Positions 26,019-34,865 of a stretch of 64,000 nt of DNA are shown piece after piece. Under the pieces are notes generated by a model, which saw only the letters and a list, made by a program, of their open reading frames with translations, was not told the origin of the DNA and ran no database searches. Source of the stretch: JADJYF01 sp050186725 (GTDB taxonomy: Bacteria > Pseudomonadota > Gammaproteobacteria > Ga0077536); assembly GCA_050186725.1 (NCBI GenBank), contig JBFWYG010000002.1:62001-126000 (forward strand), in the 5' to 3' direction. A program made the translations under genes and the position numbers. How positions within the stretch are numbered: the stretch's first letter is position 1; every line of letters begins with the position of its first letter.

Positions 26019-26151
26019 GTCCTCACTCCCACCGCCTCACGACTGGCGATGGTAACGGTTGGCCTGTTCGGGGCAAACTGCGCACCGCCGCCCCGCGCGG
26101 GATCATCACTCCAGCCATGCCTCGGGAGGACCGGCCGCGCCGGCTCGTACA

Positions 26152-27675
26152 GTGCGCCGCGACTCCGTGCCGCTCATCCTCGGCGCCTTCACGCTGGCGA
26201 TGTTCGTCCTGTGGTGGGCGGGCAGCGGCACGTTGCTCGCCGATTTCGGCGGCGACAACGCGGTCTACTGGCTGACCGCCAATCACTACTCACCGTGGAG
26301 CACGCCCACCCCGCCCGCCGCGGCCTTCGCCGCGCACAGCATCTATCCGCCGCTCTATCCGTGGGTGATGGCGCTCGCTGGCGGGGGCGTGTCGCTCGCC
26401 GCCGCGCATCGCGTCACCGCGCTCATCGTGCTGCTCGCCGGCCTCGCGGGCTGGTCCTGGCTGCGTGTGCTGGGTGTGCCGCGCATGGTCGCGCTGCTCG
26501 CGCTCGTGCTGCTCGCGATGACGCGCATCGTGCTGCTCGAAGGGCTGGAACTGCATAGCGAGCATCTCTACCTCGCGCTGTGGCTCGCGGCCGCGGCGCT
26601 GTGCGGGGCGCCGGGCCTCACGCCCACGCGCCTGCTGGTCGCGGCGCTGCTGGTCGGCGCGGCCTGTCTCACCCGCAGCTTCGGCCTCACCCTGGTCGCG
26701 AGCTTCCTGTGGTGGCTGCTGCTGACGCGACCGCGCGGCGCGTGGCCGGCCGCGCTGCTGGCCGTCGCGCCGCTCGTCCTGCAGAACCTGCTGCACCAGG
26801 GCAATGCCCGCTACCTCGGCGAGATGTTCGCGCTGTACGAGGCCGCCGGCCCTGGCGCGCGGCTGATGCTGAATGTCGAGCGCCTGTGGCCAGCCTGGCA
26901 GGGCGCCTTCGGCGTCGTATCGCAGCCGGGCTTCCTGTCCGGCCTGCCGCTGGTGTTGCTGCTCGCCGCGTTGCCCGCGCTCGGACGCGGGCTGCGCGCC
27001 AAGCGCTTCGACGCCTGGTCGGTGCTGGCCTACACGCTCCTGATGGCGGCCTGGCCCTATCCCGCCGAGTACGAACGCATGTGCTACCCGCTGCTGCCCT
27101 TCGTGCTGGGTTTCGCGCTCGCGAGCGCCCGCGCCCTGTGGCCGGCACGGCTCGACGCGCGTCTCGCCGTTGCGCCGGTGCTCGCGCTGTGGCTCGCGGC
27201 CATCGCGCCGTTCGCCGCGCTGGTCGGCGCGCGACTCGCGACACCGCCGGCCGACCCCGGGCTCGCGCCCTACCTGCGCAGCAGCGCGTGGTTCGATCCC
27301 GAGCCGACCACGGCCTTTCCGACCCTCGCCTACCAGCGCGCGGTGAGCGAGGCGCTGCGCGGTCTGCCCGCGCGACTGCCGGGCGACGCCTGCGTGCGCG
27401 CCATCAAGCCCTCGGTGGTGGCGGCCTTGAGCGGTCTCGCCGCCACCGGCTTTCCGCCCTACCAGCAGAGCACCGAGGCGACGCGCGACGCGCTCGCCAC
27501 CGGCCCCTGCCGGTACCTCTTCATCCTGATGTTCCCGAGCCCCAGCTTTCCCGAGTACTACTACCCCCTGAAGCGCCTGGAACCCTGGCTCGAGATCCTC
27601 GCGGTCTATCCCAATCCGCTGCGCACCGATCGGCCCGCCGCCCTGCTCGCCCGCCTGCGCGACACGCCGCCTTGA
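26152..27675 (+). CDS. Polytopic membrane protein, GT-C glycosyltransferase-like
   Basis: About 507 residues with some ten hydrophobic helices. LADFGGDNAVYWLTANHYSP near the N-terminus (about residues 24-43) is the acidic first-loop motif of GT-C glycosyltransferases using polyprenyl-phosphate sugars. SIYPPLYPWVMALAGG and WPYPAEYERMCYPLLPFVLG follow. A soluble C-terminal part begins near residue 390. Start is uncertain: GTG 26152 and GTG 26167 are both possible, and a TTG at 26059 would add 31 residues with no hydrophobic character. It is convergent with a second such gene 3 bp away. Confidence 0.68.
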   Translation: MRRDSVPLILGAFTLAMFVLWWAGSGTLLADFGGDNAVYWLTANHYSPWSTPTPPAAAFAAHSIYPPLYPWVMALAGGGVSLAAAHRVTALIVLLAGLAGWSWLRVLGVPRMVALLALVLLAMTRIVLLEGLELHSEHLYLALWLAAAALCGAPGLTPTRLLVAALLVGAACLTRSFGLTLVASFLWWLLLTRPRGAWPAALLAVAPLVLQNLLHQGNARYLGEMFALYEAAGPGARLMLNVERLWPAWQGAFGVVSQPGFLSGLPLVLLLAALPALGRGLRAKRFDAWSVLAYTLLMAAWPYPAEYERMCYPLLPFVLGFALASARALWPARLDARLAVAPVLALWLAAIAPFAALVGARLATPPADPGLAPYLRSSAWFDPEPTTAFPTLAYQRAVSEALRGLPARLPGDACVRAIKPSVVAALSGLAATGFPPYQQSTEATRDALATGPCRYLFILMFPSPSFPEYYYPLKRLEPWLEILAVYPNPLRTDRPAALLARLRDTPP

Positions 27676-27678
27676 GCC

Positions 27679-29118
27679 TCACGGCCAGCGCGGCGCGAAG
27701 AGCGCGATGCCGCCGCCGTCCAGCACGCGCTCCAGATCTCGCGGCGGGCCCGAGACCAGCTTCGCCAGGATGGCGCGCGCCGCCTCCGGCGAAGCGGCGA
27801 CCACCAGCGTCGGCAGCCGGTCCGGGTAGTGCCTCTGCCATTGGTTGGCGTCCAATAGCCGCGCGCGTCGTTCGCCGCTGTTCCACCGCGCGAAGGCCAG
27901 CGCGAAACTCTCGCGCGGCGCCATCAGGACCGGCACGGCGGGAAAGCGCTCGGCGATGGCGGACAGCATCGCAACCGGGTGATAGCCCTCGCGGTAGTAC
28001 TGGCGACAGACGTGATCGCCCGGTGGCAAGCCGCGCTCCAATCCCGCGCAGGGTGGCAGCACGCGACCACAGGCGAAGCAGAGCAAGGCCAGCACCGCGA
28101 GCAGCGGCCCGGTCGCCAATGACCAGCGTTCGAGCGCTCCGCGCACGGCGGCGTACAACAGACCGCCGAGCGCGAGACACCAGGCCGGCAGCAGCGGCAC
28201 GAGCGCGCGCGGCACGAGCGGCGTCGGGCTCAGCGCCACCACCAGCGCCGCGACGCTCGCCAGCGCGCACAGGAGTTCCAGTGCGCGGCGCGCGACCTCG
28301 TCCTGGCGCGCGCGCCACGCGCCCCACAGCAGCAGCGGCGCGAGGGGCCAGAACTGGCCGGTGCTGGCGAGCGTCCACCCCGCCATCACCTGCGCCGTGC
28401 TCCACTGGCTGAAGCCGTGCGCGACGAAGGCCGCGATCTGCGCGCGATGCGGCAGGTAGACCAGCAGCGCGAGCGCCGCGACGCCGCCCGCGAGCGCCGC
28501 GCGGCCCCAGGCCGCGAGCGGTGGCAGCGCGCGCGGCGGACGCGCACCGAGCAGCGCCCACAGCAGGCAGGCGGCGACCGCCATGACGTTGGTCGGCAGG
28601 ACGAGCAGCGAGACTGCGGCCGCCAGGATGAAGCCGACGCCGGCGCGCCACGCGCCGCGCGCGACCCAGGCCGGCGCGCAGGCCAGCATCACCAGCACGC
28701 AGGGCCAGGCGAAGGCGTAGCCGCGCAGCGCGACGGCGAACGCCGCGGTGAGCGCCGCCCCGCTCCAGAGCGCGAGACCGAGCGCGGTCGCTGGCCAACC
28801 GAAGCTGCGTCGCCCCACGGAAATCATCAGCGCCATGCTCACCAGCCACACGCCGGCCGGCAGCAGGCGCGCATGCAGCACGCTGTCGCCGCGCGACCAC
28901 CAGGCGGCGAGCGCGGCGGAGAACAGCATGTGATTGTTGGGCAGGCGGTATTCGCGAAAGGCTTCCAAGGGTGGATGGCTCCCGAACCGCAGCAGCGTGG
29001 CCGCCTCGTCCTCCCAGGGATCGTCGGCGAGATGCGGCGCTTCGGCGAGCAGCGCGAGCAGCAGGCAGAATGCGATTACCAGTGCGAGCCACGGACGCGC
29101 CGCCGACGTCGCGCTCAT
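27679..29118 (-). CDS. Polytopic membrane protein, GT39/ArnT-like glycosyltransferase
   Basis: 479 residues with about eleven hydrophobic helices. HLADDPWEDEAATLLRFGSH (about residues 29-48) is the acidic first-loop motif of GT39/ArnT-like enzymes, followed by RLPNNHMLFSAALAAWW. The C-terminal domain (VPVLMAPRESFALAFARW and onward) is soluble and likely periplasmic. Its stop lies 3 bp from the stop of the convergent GT-C-like gene at 26152. The two proteins share topology but little sequence. Acceptor and donor unknown. Confidence 0.7.
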   Translation of the reverse strand: MSATSAARPWLALVIAFCLLLALLAEAPHLADDPWEDEAATLLRFGSHPPLEAFREYRLPNNHMLFSAALAAWWSRGDSVLHARLLPAGVWLVSMALMISVGRRSFGWPATALGLALWSGAALTAAFAVALRGYAFAWPCVLVMLACAPAWVARGAWRAGVGFILAAAVSLLVLPTNVMAVAACLLWALLGARPPRALPPLAAWGRAALAGGVAALALLVYLPHRAQIAAFVAHGFSQWSTAQVMAGWTLASTGQFWPLAPLLLWGAWRARQDEVARRALELLCALASVAALVVALSPTPLVPRALVPLLPAWCLALGGLLYAAVRGALERWSLATGPLLAVLALLCFACGRVLPPCAGLERGLPPGDHVCRQYYREGYHPVAMLSAIAERFPAVPVLMAPRESFALAFARWNSGERRARLLDANQWQRHYPDRLPTLVVAASPEAARAILAKLVSGPPRDLERVLDGGGIALFAPRWP

Positions 29119-29190
29119 CGGCGTGACTGCCGAGGGCAGCCGGCGCGCAGTTGCGTTACCCTGCCCTCATTCGATTCATGCCACGTCGCC

Positions 29191-29775
29191 ATGCCACCCT
29201 TCACCCGTGCGCTGCTGCAGATCACCATCGGCGCCTACCTGCTGCAGATGCTGTTCGGCCGCGTGATGTATCCGTGGTTCGCGCTCTGGCCCGGCGACTG
29301 GCTGGCTGGCGGCTCGGCGTCGCTGGCGACGATCTGGCAACTGGTGACCTACTGCTTCCTGCACGCCAATCTCACCCACCTCGCGCTCAACATGTTCGCG
29401 CTGTGGATGTTCGGCAGCGCGGTGGAGCTGGCCTGGGGCGCGACGGGCATGGCGCAAGTCTACTTCACGAGCGTCGTGACCGGCGCGCTGGGGCAGATAG
29501 TGGTGGGCGGCATGCTGGGGCAGGCGGGCGCGCCGGTGGTTGGCGCGTCGGCCGGCGTGTTCGGCCTGATGATGATCTATGCGCTCTTGTTTCCGCACCG
29601 GCGCATCGTGCTGCTCATTCCGCCGATCCCGCTTCCGGCGCGGGTGTTCGTCGCGATCTACGCCGCCATCGAACTCGCGCTCGGACTCTTCGGTGGTATG
29701 AGCAGCGTCGCCCACTTCGCCCACCTCGGCGGGCTGGTGGGCGCGGCGGGCGTGTACGCCGTGCGCGGGCGCTGA
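29191..29775 (+). CDS. Rhomboid-family intramembrane serine protease
   Basis: 194 residues, six helices. LVTYCFLHANLTHLALNMFA (about residues 52-71) has the H-x4-H-x3-N signature of rhomboid helix 2. GASAGVFGLMMIYALLF (about 118-134) holds the catalytic Ser, and SSVAHFAHLGGLVGAAGVYA (about 172-191) the catalytic His. It cleaves membrane proteins within or next to their helices. ATG 29191 gives the usual short N-terminus. It ends 14 bp from the convergent gene for a secreted protein with a C-terminal membrane anchor, a possible substrate. Confidence 0.93.
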   Translation: MPPFTRALLQITIGAYLLQMLFGRVMYPWFALWPGDWLAGGSASLATIWQLVTYCFLHANLTHLALNMFALWMFGSAVELAWGATGMAQVYFTSVVTGALGQIVVGGMLGQAGAPVVGASAGVFGLMMIYALLFPHRRIVLLIPPIPLPARVFVAIYAAIELALGLFGGMSSVAHFAHLGGLVGAAGVYAVRGR

Positions 29776-29789
29776 CGCGCCCTGATCGC

Positions 29790-30599
29790 TCAGGCGCGGA
29801 GGCGTGTCCTGCGCGCGCCACGCGCGGCGAGCAGGAGCGCCATCGCGAAGAGCGGCGCGCCGGCGGGCAGCGGCACGGCATTCGGCGGCACGTTGCCGAC
29901 GCCGGCGCTGAACTCGAGGGTGTAGCCGGCGGCGATCTGCTCGGGTGTCAGGATGAAATAGGGATCGAGCACGGTCAGCGCCGACATGCCCGGTTCGAAG
30001 GTCCAGGCGCGCACGAACATCTCGGTCAGAAAGACCTGGTTGGTGGTGATGGGCACCGCGGTCGTGAGACTGAAAGGGGCGTTGCCCACGCCCTGTGACG
30101 AAATGGCATTGACCACGGTCGTGCCGTTTACCGTGAGCTTCGCGCGGCTGTCCGAGCCGCCGGTGAAGGGCTGCGCCGGTGACGGCGCCATGCTGAACAC
30201 CGAGCCGCTGGTCGCGACGCCCACGGTGTCGGGCTTCAGCAGCCCATCCGGCGTGTTGAGCCGGAAGAAGTACAACAGGACGCCCTGGGCGAAGGCCGCG
30301 CCACTGGTGGTGCTCGGGGTGGTGGGATCGAAGCCCGACGCGCTGGCGGTGATGGTCGGCAGCGGCGACAGCGTCGCCGTGAGACTGGCGGCGCTGAACG
30401 CGTTCGACACGCTGACCGTGCCGGGCACCACGTCCCCGCTCAGCACTTCCAAATCGTCGGATACCGACACTGTCGCGATGCCGCCGGACGCCCAGCGCGT
30501 GCTCGGCACCTCGGGCAGCGCGGCGTCCGCCGCCTGGCTGAAGAGGGCCATGGCCAGGATCAAGCCGCCGACAGTGCCGAAGCTGGAAGGTAGACGCAT
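29790..30599 (-). CDS. Secreted protein with VPLPA-type C-terminal sorting signal
   Basis: 269 residues. An N-terminal signal peptide (VGGLILAMALFSQAADA, about residues 10-26) is followed by a Ser/Thr/Val-rich beta domain. The C-terminus has the tripartite form of exosortase substrates: AVPLPAGAPLFAMALLLAAR then RTRLRA, that is a VPLPA motif, a hydrophobic helix and basic residues. This is the VPLPA variant of PEP-CTERM. Such proteins are usually exported to the surface or extracellular matrix after cleavage. No exosortase gene is in the window; a rhomboid protease is adjacent and convergent. The core domain is not recognised. Confidence 0.75.
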   Translation of the reverse strand: MRLPSSFGTVGGLILAMALFSQAADAALPEVPSTRWASGGIATVSVSDDLEVLSGDVVPGTVSVSNAFSAASLTATLSPLPTITASASGFDPTTPSTTSGAAFAQGVLLYFFRLNTPDGLLKPDTVGVATSGSVFSMAPSPAQPFTGGSDSRAKLTVNGTTVVNAISSQGVGNAPFSLTTAVPITTNQVFLTEMFVRAWTFEPGMSALTVLDPYFILTPEQIAAGYTLEFSAGVGNVPPNAVPLPAGAPLFAMALLLAARGARRTRLRA

Positions 30600-30741
30600 G
30601 ATGGATGCTCCCGCTGCTGATTGCCTGCCGCGTCATCCACTCTAGCCGAGCGCTCGAGCGCCGGGCAGCGCGCGGCAGGCTCGATTGTGCCCACTGGTTC
30701 ACAGCCGAAACGCCGCGCGCGATCGCGCCTCGCGGCGCGTC

Positions 30742-33333
30742 TCACTTGGCGACGATGCCGCGCAGCCCGCCGGCGATCAGCGTCGCGACGTCGCCCAGCA
30801 CCAGGAGCGGCGCCAGGCCGCCCGGCGCGGCCAGGTAACGCGGCTCCCAGACCGGATCGAACTTCTCCTTGAACGAGCGCAGTCCGCGGAAGTTGTAGAA
30901 GCGCTCGCCGTGCTCGAACACCAGCCGTCCGACGCGATGCCAACGCGTGGCGAGCGGATGGACCGCCATGCCGGACATCGGCGCCATGCCGAGGTTGAAA
31001 CGCGCATAGCCCTGCTCTTTGAAGTGCAGCATGAGACGCGTGAACAGGTAGTCCATGGTGCCGTTGGGCGCGACGGGCAGGTGACGCATGAGATCGACGC
31101 TGCATTCCTCGCGCGCCGCGGTGATGAGCAAGGTCGCGAAGGCCACCACGCGCTCGCCCTGGCGCACCACCGCCACCGGCCGGCGCAGGACATAGGCGTC
31201 CTCGAAGCTGCCGAGGGAGAAGCTCTTCTCCTGCACCTGGTGTCCGTCCAGCCAGGCGTCGGACACCGCGCGCAGCGTGGCGAGCAGCCCGGGCAGGGCC
31301 TCGGTGCCCACGACCTCGAAACGGAGCCCTTCCCGCTCCGCGCGATTCACCGCCTGGCGGAGCTTCGCGCGGCGCGCACCCTCGAGACTGAAGTCGGCGA
31401 GCGGCACGTGCGCCTCCTCGCCCAGCTTGAACACCCGCAGGCCGGCGTCCAGGTACAGCGGCAGCGCCTGCGCGCGCACCTGGTAGAACGCCGCGCGACA
31501 GCCGTGCTCGTGCGCGAGCTCGATGAAGCGCCACACGAGCTCCGGCCATTCACGCGGCGGACCGACCGGATCGAACAGCGCGATCCACGAACGACCGCTC
31601 TGACCGTACATGAGAAAGGCCGTGCCCGAAGCGGAGAACAGGAGACGCTTGTCACCGAGCAGCACCAACCCGGCGTCGGCGCTGGCCTGCGCCTCCACCA
31701 CCTGGGCGGCGCGCGCCAGCGCCTCGACCGAGGGTGCACCGCTCGCCAGCCGCGCGGCGCGGAACAGCTGCGCCAGCGCCATCGCGAGCGCCAGCACGGC
31801 CACCGCCATCATCGCGCGCAGCGACCGCGGCGCGTGGGCATCGAACTCGAACTGCCACCACAGCTGGTGGCCGTATTCCAGGTCGCGATAGGCGAAGAAC
31901 AGCATCCAGCCGCACACCGCCAGCACCGTCGCCACGCACAGCCACCAGGACCACTCGAAGCTCTGCTCGAAGAGCTTGGACGGGCGGTCGAACTGGCGGC
32001 GCGCGATCACCAGCGCGACGGCCACCAGCGCCAGGCCGCAGGCCTGGGACAGGGGCAGGCCGTTCGGCAGCGCCAACAGCGTGGCCGCGACCAGCAGCAC
32101 GAGCGCGGCCCACCACGCCGCATCGAGTCGATGGAACAGGCCGCGCGCGACGAACAGGAGTGCGAGTCCAGCGATGCTGCCGAGCAGATGGGCGGTCTCC
32201 ACCAGCGGCAGAGGCAAGTGCAGGGCGAGCAGGTCGGCGCGCCCACCGGACAGGGGCGTCGCGCCGGACAGCAGGAGCGCGCTGCCCGCGAGCACCGTGA
32301 GCCCCGCCAATGCCGCGGGCAGCAGGCGCACGGCAGCGCGGGCCTGGGGCGCCGCGACACCACGCAGTTCATGGCCGACCAGCAGCAGCACCGCGAGCGC
32401 GAGCGGCAGCAGGTGGTAGACGACGCGATAGAGCAGCAGTGCGCCAGCCACCTGTTCGGTCGGCGCGCGACCGGCGCAGGCCAGCAAGATCACGGCCTCG
32501 AACACGCCGAGGCCGCCCGGCACGTGACTCGCCGCGCCGAGCGCCACGGCCACCGCGTAGAACGCGAGGAAGCTCGGCAGCGCGACGGCGCCCGCCGGCA
32601 GCAGACACCACAGCGCGGCGGCCGCGGCAGCCAGATCGAGCGCGGACACGCCGAGTTGCGCGAGAAGGAGTCCGCGCGCGGGCAGCAGTCGCTGCCACTG
32701 CGCGCCGAGCCGTGCGCGCAACGGCGGCGCGCTGATCACCAGCAGCGCGGCCACCGCGCCGAGGACCAGCACGCCGAGCGCGCGGACCGCGCCGGCCGGC
32801 AGGTGCAGCAGCGCGGCGAAATCGCCCGCGCCCCATACCAGTCCGAGCGCGCCGAAGGTCCCGACGCCGAGCGCGAAGGCGACCGCGCTGAAACCCACCG
32901 CACGGGCCACTCGCGTGGCCTCGACGCCGGCCGCGCCGTACAGGCGCAGGCGCACCGCGCCGCCAGTCAGCACGCCGAGGCCGACGGTATTGCTGAAGGC
33001 GAAGGCGATGAAGGCGGCGTGCAGCACCGTGGCGGCGCGCAGCCGCGCGCCGGCGTAGCGAAGCGCGATGCCGTCGTAGCCGGCGAGCGCGACATAACTC
33101 GTCGCGGTCGCGGCGGCGGCGAGCGCGAGACGCGCGACCGGCATGGCCTGCACGACCGCCAGGATGTCGCCATAGCGCACTTCGCCGAGCAACCCGTGCA
33201 GCGCCTGCAACATACACAGCGCAACGACCGCCCCCGCGGCGACCAGGAGCGCGCCGCGCGGGCGCGCGCGCAGCGCGCTGCGCAGGGTGTGCGGTGAGAG
33301 CAGGCTGGGGCGCGACACGGCAGGCAGTCTCAC
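30742..33333 (-). CDS. mprF: Lysylphosphatidylglycerol synthase/flippase MprF
   Basis: About 863 residues in two parts. The N-terminal half is the flippase with some fourteen helices: FAFSNTVGLGVLTGGAVRLR (about 87-106), SHVPGGLGVFEAVILLACAG and LLYRVVYHLLPLALA. The C-terminal third is the aminoacyl-transferase (DUF2156/GNAT-like) domain: ALFDPVGPPREWPELVWRF, AAFYQVRAQALPLYLDAGLR, MDYLFTRLMLHFKEQGYARF and GLRSFKEKFDPVWEPRYLA. It moves an amino acid, usually Lys or Ala, from tRNA to phosphatidylglycerol and flips the product, giving resistance to cationic peptides. GTG 33333 is preferred; a TTG at 33354 is possible. It is divergent from an amidotransferase gene. Confidence 0.95.
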   Translation of the reverse strand: MRLPAVSRPSLLSPHTLRSALRARPRGALLVAAGAVVALCMLQALHGLLGEVRYGDILAVVQAMPVARLALAAAATATSYVALAGYDGIALRYAGARLRAATVLHAAFIAFAFSNTVGLGVLTGGAVRLRLYGAAGVEATRVARAVGFSAVAFALGVGTFGALGLVWGAGDFAALLHLPAGAVRALGVLVLGAVAALLVISAPPLRARLGAQWQRLLPARGLLLAQLGVSALDLAAAAAALWCLLPAGAVALPSFLAFYAVAVALGAASHVPGGLGVFEAVILLACAGRAPTEQVAGALLLYRVVYHLLPLALAVLLLVGHELRGVAAPQARAAVRLLPAALAGLTVLAGSALLLSGATPLSGGRADLLALHLPLPLVETAHLLGSIAGLALLFVARGLFHRLDAAWWAALVLLVAATLLALPNGLPLSQACGLALVAVALVIARRQFDRPSKLFEQSFEWSWWLCVATVLAVCGWMLFFAYRDLEYGHQLWWQFEFDAHAPRSLRAMMAVAVLALAMALAQLFRAARLASGAPSVEALARAAQVVEAQASADAGLVLLGDKRLLFSASGTAFLMYGQSGRSWIALFDPVGPPREWPELVWRFIELAHEHGCRAAFYQVRAQALPLYLDAGLRVFKLGEEAHVPLADFSLEGARRAKLRQAVNRAEREGLRFEVVGTEALPGLLATLRAVSDAWLDGHQVQEKSFSLGSFEDAYVLRRPVAVVRQGERVVAFATLLITAAREECSVDLMRHLPVAPNGTMDYLFTRLMLHFKEQGYARFNLGMAPMSGMAVHPLATRWHRVGRLVFEHGERFYNFRGLRSFKEKFDPVWEPRYLAAPGGLAPLLVLGDVATLIAGGLRGIVAK

Positions 33334-33383
33334 CCGCGCCCCCGCTGCTCGCAAGGGCGACCCGCGCGGTATAGTGCAAGGCC

Positions 33384-34118
33384 ATGTCCTCGCCCTATCG
33401 ACTCGGTCTGTTGCTCTGCGATCAGGAACGCGCGCATCTCACGACGCGCTTCTACGGCTTCCGCGAAATGTTCGAGCGCGCCTTCAACGTGCTCGCGCCG
33501 GGGCTGCGCTGGCAGCTCTACGACGTCACGCGCGGCGAGCTGCCGGCGGTGACGGCCTGCGACGGCTACCTGATCTCCGGCAGCCGCCACTCGGCCTACG
33601 AGCCGCTGCCGTGGATCGACGCGCTCGCCGACTTCGTGCGCGCGCTCGCCGACGCCGCGCGGCCCACGGTCGGCCTGTGCTTCGGCCACCAGCTCATGGC
33701 CCACGCGCTGGGCGGCCAGGTGAGCCGCGCGCCGCAGGGCTGGGGGCTCGGCGTGTGCGACTACGAGACGGTGGAGGCCGCGGCCTGGATGGAGCCACCG
33801 CTGCCGCGTTTCAGCGTGCCGGTCTGTCACCAGGACCAGGTGACGGCGCTGCCGGCCGGCGCGCGGCGCCTGGCAGCCAGCGCGCACTGCGCGAACTTCG
33901 TCGTCGAATTCACCCCGCGACTGCTCGGCCTGCAGGCCCATCCCGAAGTCGAGCCGGCCTTTCTCGAGGCGATCATCGATCTGCGCGCGGACAGCCTGCC
34001 GCCCGAACTCTATGCACGCGCGCGCCGCTCGCTCCTGCGCCCGCACGACAGCGAGGCGCTGAAGCGCTGGATACTCACCTTCCTGGGCGCGCCCCTCGCG
34101 CCGCTCACCCCTGCCTGA
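33384..34118 (+). CDS. Class I glutamine amidotransferase-like protein 1
   Basis: 244 residues. VGLCFGHQLMAHALGGQVSR (about residues 94-113) holds the nucleophile elbow with Cys, and GLQAHPEVEPAFLEAIIDL (about 188-206) the catalytic His and Glu. The whole length fits standalone GATase1 proteins related to gamma-glutamyl hydrolase-like or GMP-synthase-like enzymes. No synthase partner gene adjoins. The next gene is a second GATase 9 bp away, so they are almost surely cotranscribed. Substrate unknown. Confidence 0.9.
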   Translation: MSSPYRLGLLLCDQERAHLTTRFYGFREMFERAFNVLAPGLRWQLYDVTRGELPAVTACDGYLISGSRHSAYEPLPWIDALADFVRALADAARPTVGLCFGHQLMAHALGGQVSRAPQGWGLGVCDYETVEAAAWMEPPLPRFSVPVCHQDQVTALPAGARRLAASAHCANFVVEFTPRLLGLQAHPEVEPAFLEAIIDLRADSLPPELYARARRSLLRPHDSEALKRWILTFLGAPLAPLTPA

Positions 34119-34127
34119 GGACCGTCC

Positions 34128-34865
34128 ATGGCCGAACGCTTCCTGGTCTTCCAACACGTCGCGGTCGAACACCCGGGACAGTTCCGCGAGTATCTCCGCG
34201 CCGACGGCATCACCTGGGACACGGTGGAGTGGGACGAGGGCGACGCGCCACCCACGCTCGACGGCTACGACGCGCTGATCGTGATGGGCGGACCGATGGA
34301 CACCTGGGAAGAGGATCTGCATCCCTGGCTCAGCGCCGAGAAGGCGCTGATCCGTGAAGCGGTGTTGACTCGCGGCCTGCCGTTCCTCGGCGTGTGTCTC
34401 GGTCACCAGCTGCTGGCCGCCGCGCTCGGCGGCGAGGTCGGCCGAGCCGCGCAGGCGGAAGTCGGCGTGCTGCCGGTGACGCTCACCGCGGCCGGCCTCG
34501 CGCATCCTTTCATGGCCGGCGTGCCCGAGCACATCGACTGCCTGCAGTGGCACGGCGCCGAAGTGCGGCGCGTGCCGCCGGGCGCCAGCGTGCTGGCGAG
34601 TTCGCCGGCCTGCGCCGTGCAGGCGCTGGCGGTCGGGCTCACCGCGTTCAGCTTCCAGTTCCACGTCGAGGTCGAGCCCACCACGGTCGACGACTGGAGC
34701 GCCATTCCCGCCTATCACGAGTCGCTGGTGCGCGTGCTCGGCGCCGATGGCGCGGACGCCTTTCGCGCGCGCAGCGCGGCCTGCATGCCGGCCTTCAATG
34801 CGCTCGCGCGCCGGCTCTACGACAACTGGCGCAGGACGGCCTTCAGCGCGGCGCTCGAGCGATGA
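34128..34865 (+). CDS. Class I glutamine amidotransferase-like protein 2
   Basis: 245 residues. LPFLGVCLGHQLLAAALGGE (about residues 84-103) has the Cys nucleophile, and AFSFQFHVEVEPTTVDDW (about 174-191) the His-x-Glu. LIVMGGPMDTWEEDLHPWL is the oxyanion-loop strand. It resembles GMP-synthase glutaminase-like standalone proteins, and is only distantly similar to its upstream neighbour, so this is not a recent duplication. The last 23 bases overlap the convergent AcvB/VirJ-like gene. Confidence 0.9.
   Translation: MAERFLVFQHVAVEHPGQFREYLRADGITWDTVEWDEGDAPPTLDGYDALIVMGGPMDTWEEDLHPWLSAEKALIREAVLTRGLPFLGVCLGHQLLAAALGGEVGRAAQAEVGVLPVTLTAAGLAHPFMAGVPEHIDCLQWHGAEVRRVPPGASVLASSPACAVQALAVGLTAFSFQFHVEVEPTTVDDWSAIPAYHESLVRVLGADGADAFRARSAACMPAFNALARRLYDNWRRTAFSAALER

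Noticed and set aside
29191..29775. Rhomboid taken as a rhombosortase
   Set aside because: The neighbouring protein has no Gly-Gly-rich CTERM motif, and the protein looks like an ordinary six-helix rhomboid. I kept the general rhomboid call and listed the pairing only as a question.
34843..34865. Overlap of convergent genes as a sign of mis-called ends
   Set aside because: Both C-termini are in conserved family regions, and short convergent overlaps also occur at 40212-40218, so the overlap is accepted.
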